NCBI RefSeq assembly: GCF_001649575.2
Contig: NC_051437.1
Coordinates: 16,572,606-16,636,605, forward strand
DNA from: Kryptolebias marmoratus
Taxonomy: Eukaryota > Chordata > Actinopteri > Cyprinodontiformes > Rivulidae
Direction of reading: 5' to 3'
Length of the DNA: 64,000 bases
Part shown: one piece after another, positions 49,061-61,100 of the stretch
Layout: each line of letters begins with the position of its first letter
Position numbering within the stretch: the stretch's first letter is position 1
Translations under genes and position numbers: made by a program
Notes under the pieces: model-generated
What the model saw: only the letters and a program-made list of their open reading frames with translations
Databases searched by the model: none
What the model was told of the DNA's origin: nothing

Positions 49061-50500
49061 GAAACAGATGACTTGATGGCTTGCCAAGGCTCATCGATGG
49101 AAAGATGACTGGTTTGTATTTGAGCTTTTTCCAGTAGAAACACATCAGTAAAAGAAAAAAACAAAACAAATGGCTCCCTGTGCCTTTATTGTGTATACAA
49201 TGAATACTATGAGTAATTTTCTGCAGTCTTCGCCGACTGTCTGACAGCCTCGTTGTGACTGCCTGCATTTATTTTGGGTTATTTTATCTTGGATGTTTAA
49301 TCTGACATACAAGTTTCCGTGTTTGTATACACAGTAGTATGTCTGTGCAGACAGTAAAGTTGGACAGTTGCTACACTTTAAATGTCTATTTTTGTTTGTC
49401 CCATGGGCAAGGACCTCCCACTCTGCTGTGTGCAGAAAAATATATTCCTGTTATCAGATATGCCATTTGCGCTTCACATTTAAGTAAGTACACGAGGGAA
49501 GCTGGGTAGCTGTGAATGGATGATTCATAAAGAACTTATAGGCTGAACAACATCTGCACTAAACATCACAAATTTTAGAGAACCACCAAGATCCAGTATC
49601 TAGGAATTTCGAAAACAATGTATTAGAGGCCTTGTCTGCAAACACATCACAGGGGTATAAACAGAAGTTAAATCTGACACCCTGTATGAGACCTGAACAA
49701 TGAGTAATCCTAGTAGGAAATGCACATTTAGAGGTTTACTTTAAAACTTTTCTACATCTACTGTTTCCTCTGTGTGAAAAACCAAGGGCAAAAGTACAAA
49801 TCCAAAGTTATGTAAAAGAGAAGCACCTTTGTGCTATGCTGAACTTTTAACATCCAATGGACACTAGACATAAAGTCTACCCTGACTCTTGAGGGGAACT
49901 GTATTTTTTTTTTAACTTTCAACAACTGGTCGATACAAAAAAAAACCATTCATATCTGCTAGAGCCACCATCATGCAGCATCCTGTCACTTTCACTGGAC
50001 AACATTTGACCAAAAGGAGGTCTGAGTCTTGAAGAGACCCCTGATGTGAGGAAGCTGGGACAAGCTTGGTGCTCAGTCATGTCTGGATCCAGGCATGAAT
50101 GAGACGTGAAGAAATATGTGTTGTAATGCTTGCTATGCTAACAGTGACAGAGACAGATTAGGTGTCTGAGGGACAGACGACCTTACTACCAACCTCCACC
50201 CACTCATTCACTGAGATAAAGAGCGAGATTCACACACGCACATGCACATAAACGGCAGCACCTAAGCAGCTGTGCTGAGAATAGATGTGTAGGTGTGGAT
50301 AGGGCCAAGTTGGATATGCTGAAACGTTCAGATTTATTCATCATTTTTATTACTATTTTTACCTCATTTTACCCAAACAATCCAGAAACAATATACTTGC
50401 AGCAAAAAAAAAAAAAAAAGAAATATGAAACCGTTTATTTCAGTAGAGCATCAGAAAACTGAACACACTTAAGTCAAAGTTCTCGTCCAAAGTGCTTTTA
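49061..50500. other. Intergenic, no gene seen
   Basis: No gene, RNA or named repeat recognised. Poly(A) at about 50405-50419. Confidence 0.35.
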
Positions 50501-50549
50501 TGGACTAGTGTGTGTAGGTGTGTGTGTGTGTATCTGAGGGGAGGTCTGT

Positions 50550-50795
50550 GTTTCTGAGTGACCCCAGTGGCCCAGGTTGCCTGTCTATTAGAGCTGGGGC
50601 TATTAGACCATCAGAAAGTGGGAGCATCCCCTCTTGCAGCGGTGATAAGATCAAGGCATTCCGACAGCCAAAGCGGTCATTACCCTGCGCTCCAGCCCAT
50701 AATGTCCCTCCATTTAAACGCCCTGTTGCCATGGAGCTGCAGCTGCGGCCGTTTAAGTCATTTATTTGTCCCGCTGTCTGTCTGGATCACTGACA
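50550..50795. promoter_or_regulatory. Possible conserved non-coding element
   Basis: A compact block, clearly less AT-rich than its flanks, without a splice-supported frame. It contains GTTGCCATGG (50725-50734), half of an RFX X-box palindrome, and CATTTAAACG. Conservation cannot be tested here. Confidence 0.25.
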
Positions 50796-51006
50796 CACAA
50801 GCACACAATGCATTAAGGTTTTTTTATTTATTTTTATTATTATGCTCATTTTACCCATTGCACATACAAGCACACACACACACGTGGAGCAGAGGGCTGC
50901 CATCTAAGGCGCTAACGAGGATGGAGGTCTGGTGATTCGAACCTGCGACCTCCTGATCGCCTCTTCTTACCTCTGTTCCACCGGTCACCTAAAAGGGATC
51001 TCTCCC

Positions 51007-51078
51007 TGCCGTGACCCAGATTCGAACCAGGGTTGTTGTGGCCACACCACAGAGTACTAACCACTACATGACTACAGC
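51007..51078 (-). pseudogene. tRNA-His pseudogene
   Basis: 72 bases on the minus strand, the same length as the intact tRNA-His at 2133 and with the same GTG anticodon. The differences are mostly C-to-T or G-to-A changes, several at former CpGs (GCCGTGATCG became GCTGTAGTCA). The acceptor stem now has a mismatch and G-U pairs. The flanks also match: CCAGTAGCT just upstream and GGCAGGGA...ATCCCT downstream, so the copy arose at DNA level. Confidence 0.85.
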
Positions 51079-52640
51079 AAGCTACTGGGGGATATATTAT
51101 GTTATCAACGTGATATAAGATGAACATTTATACACGCGCACTGCTGTCAGAAGCGGCATTCCCCCCCATCTTATATGCAAACATACACCAACGCAAAAAC
51201 ACACAAGCTTTGCTGTCTGGGTGTCTTGCTCATGTGGGGTCGTGGCTGCCAGGAAATCGAGATGGTGACTGAGTCATTGGAGGTCTGATTGAACGGAAAA
51301 TCTGGATGGGATTTGGGTTCAAGCTCACATGTGGTCAAAGCCCATAGATAGGAGGCTGACGGAAACATGCAGATTCATGCAGAACACAAACCCTGATCAG
51401 AATAAACAAACATTTCTGGTTGCTCTGAAGATTTTGTGTCAAACAAACCCAACCCTGTCCTTCTAATCCTCGTTTGGCCACTTCAAGAATTTGTTCTGAA
51501 TCTTCAGCGAACAGCTCCTACACACAGAAACACACACACACACACATACACACCATATGAAACTTCTAAACTTCACACAACCCTCCTAAAAACACACTGA
51601 ACCCCTCATTCTTTTATACCAAGAACTAAGATGTTGCACATATTTATGATTCTGATCCAGTCCAGGTTTGTTGTTCAGGTGTTTTGACCTTACTATTTGC
51701 ATTGAAAATAAAAGAAATATTAAATTCTGAAAAACTGGCCTTACTCTGATCATACTGCAATGCCAAATTTAAGGATTCACACCGAGCACAGCAGATAGAA
51801 GGAAAATACAAATGTGAAAGTGTAAATAAGCTAATTAACTTACCAAATTGTAGACTTTCTCACATTTAGCTGTGTCAACTTATGTATACACACGTAGCAA
51901 AAATGAGTCTGTGTTTCCTCCTAGTGGCCAAACAGTGGAGGCAAAAAGAAGAAAAAAAGAATAAAATAAAAACATGAGTCATCAAGCTGTTTCAGTCAGT
52001 CACCATTATCATAATCATCTGACATCCGGAACAGTGTTGCTCACGGGGATTTTATGGTTTCAGAGAAAACAAGACACCAAAGCTGGTGTTAAATGAAACT
52101 ATTTAAGTCTAAAGTGTGATCAGCTGAGGGAATAACATTACAGTGGTGCTTTGGATGAGTCAAATTGCTGAAAGGACAATGTTTTTAGTGCTGATATGTA
52201 ACACATAGCACATATTTGGCACATATAATTCTTTGAGGTAGTGATCGCAAACAATGTGCGCTCTAAATGTGAAATAGCCTCCGTTTTATTTATGAAAATT
52301 TATGCTTAAAAACGTCTAACATAATTTTGTTTACTGTTTCTAATGTTCAGGAATGATCACTCAGTTAGCATTCAGTCAAACTGATTCATAGTTATCTGAA
52401 AGAATGGAGAATTTTTCAGATCATTTGGGAAAGCATGTTGATGCTTATGTGCAAGGTGCCTTCTTTTAATCACCAGTTGACCTCTGACCTCGTCTCGTGA
52501 CATTACATCTCTAAGATTTCAGAAAACGGCTTCCCTTTTTTAATACACGTATGTCTGACTGTATTTCTGTTGTACTCAAATGTTGCGGGTTTGTTTGAAA
52601 GCCCCGTCACAGAAATACACTGTTAAAAACATGTGGGGCC
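51079..52640. other. Intergenic, no gene seen
   Basis: No gene or named repeat recognised; short (CA)n at about 51532-51546. Confidence 0.35.
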
Positions 52641-52643
52641 TTA

Positions 52644-54235
52644 CATCATCATCATCATCATCATTTATTTATAAGGCACTTTAAAAACCAAAGTGCTGTA
52701 CACAAAACAATAAGAGAAGTACAAGATTTACATAATTAGCAATGAATTCATAAAACAACACCAACAGCGCTCACTGGAATTATACGCCTGTGTAAAAAGA
52801 TACGTTTTTAAAAGAGACAAAACCATTTACAGATCCAGCAGACCTCACAGACAAAGAGGGAGTACTCCAGAGCCGAGGACCTGTGACTGAAAAAGCTGTC
52901 TCCCCTGGTCACAAACCGAGTCCTAGGAATAACTAAGAGCTTCTGATCTGTAGATCTTAGAAATTTATATGGAATATGTGGTTGTAAACGCTCAGTAAGA
53001 TAAAGAAGTGCCAGACCACCGTTATGGAAAAAATTTATGATGTTAACAATATTCTGCTTTCTGTAAATGTATAATAATAGGATTTTTCTTTTTATTCTGG
53101 TACTTTGTTTTTCAATGTCCTTATCTTTGAGGACAGACTCAGTACCTCCCTTCGTCCACTGTCCTTGACTGTTAGATTCTCTTTGTGAGAAGTGAAGCTG
53201 CTCAGCAACTATGTAAATGTGTGACTGAAACGATGTAATGAAGCCTCCCTATAAAAGTGTATGCTGTTTTTTCCATTCGGGGCTCTTCTCCTGAATAAAG
53301 TTCAATGAGAAGAGTCTTCGAGAAGTTGCCTTCGGATTCAAATTCCCTTAAAAGACCTAAGATCGATCTTTCTCTGATTCTTTGAAACAGTCATCTCAAT
53401 ATTTGTTTATTATTTTTTTGCCACTACACCATTTAAACATTCAAAAACTAAAAATTCTGAACCAGATGTAGACGATGAACAGGAGACTGGTCCATCCCAC
53501 AAAATAAAAAGATGCAGTAGTCCAGCCTAGAAGTGATAAGAGCATGAATAACTCTCTCATGGACATTATGAGGGAGAAAATCCTTGACTTTACTTATAAG
53601 CCTCTGATAATAAAAGGTAGACTGGACTAATGCACTGACCTGTTTGTTAAATTTAAAATCAGGATAAAAAATCACTCCAAGGCTTTTTAACAGACACACA
53701 GCCAGAAGAAGAGTCCAGTGTACCTACAGCACAGCAACATCCTATCAGCAGGTCTGATTTTACCAAATAAAATAACCTAAAAAAAGTTAGCCTATCCACA
53801 GACTGGGATCCACAGGATTTTAACGGAAGGTAGACCTGGATGCCATCCGCAAAGAAATGGCATGATACATTGTTTTATTTTCTGGAAAACGGATCCCAGA
53901 GGAAGGAAGCACAATGAAAATAAAACAGGGCCTAATATGGAACCTTGAGGTGCATTGAAGAGGAGCAACAGAGGGGGGGGCGGTCCCAACTGGACAGAGA
54001 AACTTCTGTTGGATAAGTCGGACCTAAATCATTTGTAAGACTGTTCTTTAATACCGACAGAAGTGTCAAACCTTGACATTAAAATGTCACGATCTACTGT
54101 ATTGAATGCAGCAGTAAGATTGCGAAGAATCAAAACAGTAGAATCAGCAGAATCAGCAGCTAAAAATAGATCATTGCACAGCCTGAGAAGCAGGTCCGCC
54201 CAGGTAGACCTAACATTTGCACCTGGGTGACATGT
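52644..54235 (-). mobile_element. 5'-truncated LINE (CR1/L2/Rex-like), interrupted by an insert
   Basis: Read on the minus strand from 54235. Reverse transcriptase pieces appear in order but with frameshifts and stops: AADSADSTVLILRNLTAAFN and DRDILMSRF (about 54180-54070), PQGSILGPVLFSLCFLPLGS (53950-53890), LGVIFYPDFKFNKQVSALVQ, HERVIHALITSRLDYC and RLHLVQN (53690-53455). After the insert at 53396-53054 the C-terminal part resumes: NGGLALLYLTERLQPHIPYK, LRSTDQKLLVIPRTRFVTRG (about 53020-52890). The 3' UTR ends in a (CAT)7 tract (52644-52664), typical of such LINE tails. The 5' part, including the endonuclease, is missing. It is inactive. Confidence 0.85.
53054..53396 (+). mobile_element. 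Candidate solo LTR inserted in the LINE
   Basis: 343 bases interrupting the LINE polymerase frame. CAATATT occurs on both sides (53047-53053 and 53397-53403), a possible target duplication. Inside are TATAAAAG (53250-53257) and AATAAA (53294-53299), the order expected of the U3-R part of an LTR, followed by a U5-like stretch. The ends are not clean TG...CA, so the boundaries or the class may be wrong. It has no coding capacity. Confidence 0.45.
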
Positions 54236-54880
54236 GACGTGACAAGTTTTCTGGGCTCAGCATTTTTGCTAAAAAGCTGCATATTTCTAATCAGAACAGG
54301 TTAAAAAAATATTAGGACTCATCATAGTAAAGCAGGTTGTTCTTCTCATTATTATCTAATTGTTTTATTATGGGCTGACTCACGCGTTAGAAAGCAGAAA
54401 GTCATTACTGCTGATAAGAGCGCTGACTCATCAGAAACTATTGCTTTATTATTTTATGTGCACGACGCTGAAGTTCACTTCTGATTTGAATGTTTGCTAA
54501 AGTGATATTCCATTTCATTTTCTTTTAGTCTAGAAGAGTATAGGCTGTCTATTGTAGTTTTTGACCTGGACCAAACAAAGAAGAATAACAACAACAAATT
54601 AGAAGAAATAAATAAAAAATCACTCTTTTTTTTGGACTTTCAGAAATAGAATAAAAAGTTTTACCAATTCCAAATTGTGTTTGATTGATTTTGCTTTTTG
54701 TCTAGAATTAATAAGTCAAGATTCAAGTAATGTAGTTTTTGAGCTAGAACTGACAAATAAATAAAAAAATAAATAAAATAAAAAAAGTTGACATAGCACT
54801 TTTAGAGCGATTGAAATCAGAAGCTAACTTCAGCGTCCTGGTGATTAGTTCTTGTTTTGCCTTCACGGCTTTTAAGATAA
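54236..54880. other. Spacer upstream of mov10
   Basis: AT-rich, with (AAAT)-type runs at about 54748-54786. No gene recognised. Confidence 0.4.
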
Positions 54881-54889
54881 GTTTCGTTT

Positions 54890-55152
54890 CTCGAGCCTCA
54901 CCTCGAGCTCGGGTGTGTCCGTTTTATTGTCCGAGCTCGTCCATCTCGTCGCCCCGCAGCTCCGTGTCATCGGGAGCAGCGAGGCACCGCCCGCGCGGGG
55001 CTGCGGAGGAGAAGGAAGCGAGCGCTCCTCTCCCCTCAGCGTTTCCTGACAGACTTTTTTTGCCGTTTGGCTTCACCAGCGGCCACATCCGTGTTCAGGC
55101 GAGCAACCCGGGCGTTTTTTGTTGGGGGGAGGCTTCTTCTGGACCTGTGACC
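54890..55152 (+). promoter_or_regulatory. mov10 promoter and 5' leader, CpG-rich
   Basis: GC-rich block with clustered CpGs (cccgcgcgggg near 54990) directly before the mov10 start. No TATA box is evident, as expected for a CpG-island promoter. The frame is open through it, but the first ATG with good context is 55153. Confidence 0.55.
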
Positions 55153-58100
55153 ATGGTCAACAAGACTCTGAGCTCACGGTGCCAGATTGGACTCGACTTC
55201 TTCGAGTTTCTGAACGAGACCGACAGAGCATCCATCACGGAGAGGCTGGAACTGAGAGACATCTACAACAACGAGTTCAGGAACAGGTCAGCTTCCATAC
55301 CGCGAATATTTCTGCTGTAGTGCGCCTCTTTAAAACAAACAAAATAAAGGATTTACTGCTTTAATTTGTTTGTTTATTTTGTAGGAACGCAGGAGCCAAA
55401 GATCCAAACTTTGGCTCGGTTTTATATGCTTTAAAAGTGTGCAACAAAATAACAAGACGATATGACAAAATACGCTTCAACTCTACGGTAAGAGGGTTTA
55501 ATGGGGTTATGAGCTTTTTAAACTAAAACAACAATATTAATATTGTGGAGCTGTATCTGTTAAAGCTTTATTGTTTTTTTAGGAAAGGATAATATTTTTC
55601 ATTCAAAGAGATTCCAGCTGAATATTGTAAAAAAAAAAAAAAAAAAGCTAAATTGTAAGCTTAATAAGTAAAAAAAAAACAACTTAATGCCTTTTAAAAA
55701 TGTTCAGTGTGTATATTAAGATATTTCATTTTTAATGATTTCTAAAAAAAAAAAAAAAAAAAAAAGTAAATTTCTCCCCACAACAAAGTGCTTCAGCAGA
55801 CAGTGACACAGATGGACAGGAAGCTCAGCTGGAAACTTCAAAACCAGGAGGTTTCAGGGGGATGAGTCAGCACGGCGGTGCTCGTGGACCGTGAACGAAA
55901 CAACGAAAGAAGGGATGTTAACATGAAACTTTGTGAATTTCTACTTTGAAGCCCTGAGTTTTGGACTCCCGGGGCCACCGTCCTGGTGGTCGCATGGAGC
56001 CAGAAGTGACCAGGATGAAGCTGGGAGTGCAAATTTGAAAATCAAATTGATTAAAGAAAATATATATCATTTTAAATATGAATCTAATTTAGAAGAACCA
56101 TTCGATGGAATACGTGTCGGTCTTAATGCAGTTTCTTGCACATCGACCTGCTTCGCTGAAGGCCCTGAAGTAGCACGGCCACCTGACGTTTATAACTTCA
56201 TCAAACACAACAGATTTTGATCCCATTACATAGATCTTTTAAAGACAAATCCAGCACAGTTTGAATTCTTAAAATCGGTCGACTAGTTACCAATTCATTG
56301 TCACAAAATGATCATCAGAATGGGTCTAAAATGAATACAGCTCTTAAATAAACAGCAATAAAAAGTCCTGTGTTTAACTTCCTGGACCTGAAGCTGAGGA
56401 ATCGCTCTGATTGGCTGTAAATTTTTAGATTATTCCTTCGCAGATAACACCTGAGCGAAGCAGTCAAAAGTGCCGGCTCCTGCTTGGCTCTCATAAAATG
56501 TTTTATTTCGTCTGATTTGAGAAATGAATGAATGAATGAATGAATCAGCTCGAGCTGTAGCGCTGGCGTGCGTCATTTATTTCCTGGATTAAGAACATAC
56601 GGAGGATGGACGGGTGGCCCTGCTATTTATAGGCATCCCGAGTTGCAGCTCAGTCCTCACGGGTGGTGTTGTATTTGTGACCTTTATTAACCTCCGCAAA
56701 CAGGTGAAAGCTCAGTACCTGGATCAGTGGCACACACCCAGGAACCGGGAGCCACGGCCCGCCCTGAAAACAGCCGCCAGCCTCGAGCTCCTGCAGGACC
56801 TCCACGCTGGAGATCAGGCGGAGACGGGCGTGAGAGCCCGCCGGAAACTGGCTGGTCTGTTGATGAACAAACTGAAGGTGGACAGGTAACGGGGCAGACT
56901 TCTCCTCATAGCTTTAAATAATAATAAAAAAAAAAACATGTTCGCCTTTTATTTCCCCTCTACACAAGAGTCCACACAAGTCGTTCAGATGAGTTTGAAA
57001 ACCTGAGAACAAGAGGAAGCAAAAAAAAATATTTGAAAGTGTGTAAGACTGTAAGCAGAAACTAACTGGAATCCCTCCGCTGTCTGTATTATGTCTTCAC
57101 ACGCCTGTTAGAAGGTCACGAGCACTGCTGCCACCACTACGGTGGATTTTAACCTTTGCTCCTTTGCACGCTCAGGAGGCAGCTCATCTCTGATAAACAC
57201 GGTATCATCATCACCTCCGATTACCCGTTTGAGGACGGGAAAGTCGCCCTGTGCGTGGAGAACACCTACGAGGTATTTGTGCTACAAGTCTGCCCCTCGG
57301 CTGTCGGAAACGAATCGCATGAAGCTCAGTTTTTTTTGCCCAACAGTACAATCTCACGCTGAACGTGAAGAACACCGGGACGCAGCTGGTGCACTTCATG
57401 TACTACACGCCTCTGCACTGGCTCAAATTCCTGAATCTGTTCGATGAACACAAAGTGACCAAACGGAACCCTCTGCCTCTAAACCCAGGTATCAGACGCC
57501 GCAAGAGCGCTTAATTTTTACTGGAACTGATGCAGAGTTTCAATTAAGATAAAGAATATGATGAACGTTTAAATCCTACAAACATATCTAATTTTTTACC
57601 TGTCCTGGTCTGTTCTCAGGTGACAGTTATGAAGTCCAGGTGCGCTTCCGCTGCAGCTTTGTTGGGGTTTTCCCGGCCACGCTGGCCTTTGAATTCAAAC
57701 CGGACCTGCAGGCCTCCTCCACGGCGTTCCATATCGTTCGTTTCATCGAGGCCCAGTGCATCACTTCCTTGGGACTGGAGCTGGCACCCGTCGCTCCCTT
57801 CAAGCCTCGCCCCCTTCAAGTCTGCACCGATGATTTCAGCAGCAAGATTGTTGAAGGGCAGCGACCCGAGGGGTACAATCATTTTGGTTTTTTTTTTTAG
57901 AACTGGAAATAAGAGGGATCGAGTGGTATGGAAAAATCAGTATTTTTTTCGCCTTGCTTTTATTCTGTTGCAGAGGTCTCATATTTTACTCTGATAGCTC
58001 AAATTATTTTGTTAATATATAAATAAATAAATAAATCTCCAAATGATCGATCGATCCACCTAATGTAGGTTAAAAAAAACGTGACTCAAGTTTACATGTG

Positions 58101-61100
58101 GTCTTCAGTGGATTCAGCCGAGTGCTTTGTTTACATTGAGTGCGTACCTGCATTTCAGAATTACAAATCAACATATCAGGACTGGACGACTGGAGCAAAC
58201 TCTTCTCAACTTGCACCATTTGATACAGTTCCTGATCACCTTTTTTATGTTTGATTTCATAGTTCGCAGCAAGTTTAGTTCTTGACGAGCTAACGGCTAG
58301 TCTGAGCCGCCATCTAAGAACAACTCATCAGTGTCAGTACATCTTTTAGAGGTTGTGAGAAGGAATGGCGACAAGTAAAAGCGTCACCAACTATTGCGCT
58401 CCTGAGTTGCGTTAATGAATATTAACTTCAATAAAGTTGATAAGAAAACAAGAAATATCATGGATTCCTGATATTCTAAAGAAAAAAAAACAGTTTAAAC
58501 AATTTTTTTTTTAAATTACGATGTTTTTAATTGTTTTGTTGGAATGTGACAAACTCTCCCCCTCTCCGCACCCCTTAACAGACTGTCAGTGATGAAGCTG
58601 GAGAATGTGGTCTCGTTAAAAACGTATAAAGTACCACCCCACATCAACCAGCTCATCGGCGTCCTGAAGAAGTCCGCTCCTCTCACCGATCGAAGGTAAG
58701 CTTGCCTCCGCTCCGCCACTGAAACGATGAGCGAAGACCACACGTTTGATGCTGTGGGGTGAGCCGCTGTCGTGCCCGGTTCACCTCCGCAGAGGAACCG
58801 TGTTGGAGAGCCCCTTGAGTTGGGAGAACTACAGGGAGAAGTTTCAGCTGCTGCTGCATCTGGAGGAGCTTCAGATGGAGGCGGACATCAGGAGGTACAA
58901 CATCCCCAACCAGGACAGAGAGCATGCCGTCTTAAAGAGAGACAAATACAACAAGAAGCTTCTCGTTCTGGAGGTAATTATGCTCACGTTTATTGTTTAC
59001 AAACTGAATTAAAAACATTTAATCACTCTGCAACTCAATTTAGCATCTTTAGCTTCTGACAGGAACTTGTTTGAAGCGCTAATTAATGGCTGCCATTGAA
59101 AGGCGAAGGCGGACATTAATGATTTTGCCCCTGTGTGTGTGTGTCACTGTTTGTTACCAAAATATCTCAACAACCACTGAACAGATTTTAATGAACCTTT
59201 CTGGAAATAATCTTTGGCTGTACCTCGACAGCTGATTAACTTTTGGACCTAATTCAAGAAGGCCGCCAGAGCCCACGGGTTTAAAAAAACAACAACACAA
59301 AATTGGCAACAATTTAATCAGTTTTACAGATTATTGTGTTAAAATTCGGTGTGGGTGTAGCTTGGAGTCATTCACAACACGTACTCCACGTGCTACACAT
59401 TGGGAAAAATCTTTGCTTTAAACTTCAGGACCAACTGTCGGGGTCAGCTTTGCATGTCTGTTAGCAAAAATGTCTCATGAGCCACAGTTTGGATGTTTAT
59501 GAAACTTTCCAAATGTAATCAGTGACTGTACAGTGTGGTGGGAAGGTTTTTTATGAGGTAACACCTGCTGCTGATAACTCCAAGTCCTACGAGTTCACAG
59601 GAAATGAGCCTGTTTACAGGCTTGATGTTGGGAACCAGGCTGCCTCGCTCCTCCTTTGCATTCCAATATCTTTGATATAAGCTCCCGTGTTGCCTCTGGA
59701 GGGGAGAGCTTTAGATCCGGAGCTGGGACTCTGCTGTTAATTGTGCACCATATGTAATAAAACCTGATGGCTTGATTTCATCTGACAGTGTCTGGAAATT
59801 AATTTTTTCCACGACACCAGCCACAACTGATTAACTTCTGCTTCAAGATGGTCGCCATAGTTAATCGACATTACCATAACTCGGGTCGGTTTTACAGATA
59901 CTGAGCTAAAATGTGATGTGGCAGTAGTTGAGTCATTCACAACGCATCCTCTGAGCCTGCCATCTCGCAACATGGCGCTGAGGTCACGCATAACGCCGAC
60001 TTCAAGGTTCGACTAAAACAACTACAACTGTCATTTTTTCAGCGTAGGATGATCTCAGTCCAAAACCATGGCATGAAAGGTCATTCTCTTATGAAAATGC
60101 TAGGCTTTTATTTGTTTCATTTTTATTATCAGTTAAACAAAAAAAAAAGTTTTAAAAATAGAACCAAATATATCTAATAAACTTGGCTCTATGTACTTCT
60201 TTCTCTCTCTCTCTCTCTCTCCCCTCCTTCCTTCTTGCCTTCCTTCCTGCTTTTCTCCCTCCCTTCACCTTCTTGTTTACTTGCAGGTTCCTGGTGTGTC
60301 TGAAAACCGCCCATCTGTTCTGCGGGGGGATTCGCTGCTGGTGTACCCTGAGGGAGAGCGAGATGTGAAGTATCGTGGTTATGTTCACAGCGTGCAGCTG
60401 GACAGCATCAGGCTGGGCTTCGCCTCCGAGTAAGAGAGCGACACTTCTGTAACAGTTAATAGTAAAATAAACACGCTCACGTGCTTGCTAAAGAAAATGC
60501 TGGTGAGTAAAATTCAGTCCCTCCGCCTCCATTTGATTGCAGGCTGTTGGATCGTTTCACGAAAGGCACAAACTTAAACCTTATAGAAGGGATAAAGTTC
60601 AGCGTGGAGTTCACCATCAACCGCCTCACTCTGCGCCTTCAGCACCGAGCAGCAGAACTGGCAGCGGCCTACAACCTGAGGAGTGTGTTGTTCCCTGATG
60701 CAAACCCTTCCTCACGTCAGAAACCTGAGCTCCCCAGACTCAGGTTTGATACAACAGAAAACCGACTGCGTGCTTCTTTATTTACAGAGCACACACCTGA
60801 CACGTCCTTTTCTGTAAATGAGACCGCTCGATCTGACCGAGGTCAGAAATGTGGTTCTCCAGACATGAAATGTGTATCAATGATCTATCTGTTGCTTGGT
60901 TGGTCACATTTGGGAGGCATATTTAAATATGGGAAAAATAAATCCGGTGCTTACAGTTCAGCTGTAATGTTATATTTTACTTTTCCTCTTTTTTTCATTT
61001 TTACCGTCTTTGTAGACTGTTTGACTGGAAGCTGGAGAAAAACCCTGAGCAGTACCAAGCAGTCCAACACATTGTGGCTGGCTCATCCAGACCTGCTCCC

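Noticed and set aside
53054..53396. Intact endogenous retrovirus
   Set aside because: No gag, pol or env coding sequence is present; at most a single LTR remains.
57616..57882. 88-codon minus-strand frame opposite mov10 exon 6
   Set aside because: Shadow of a splice-verified exon.
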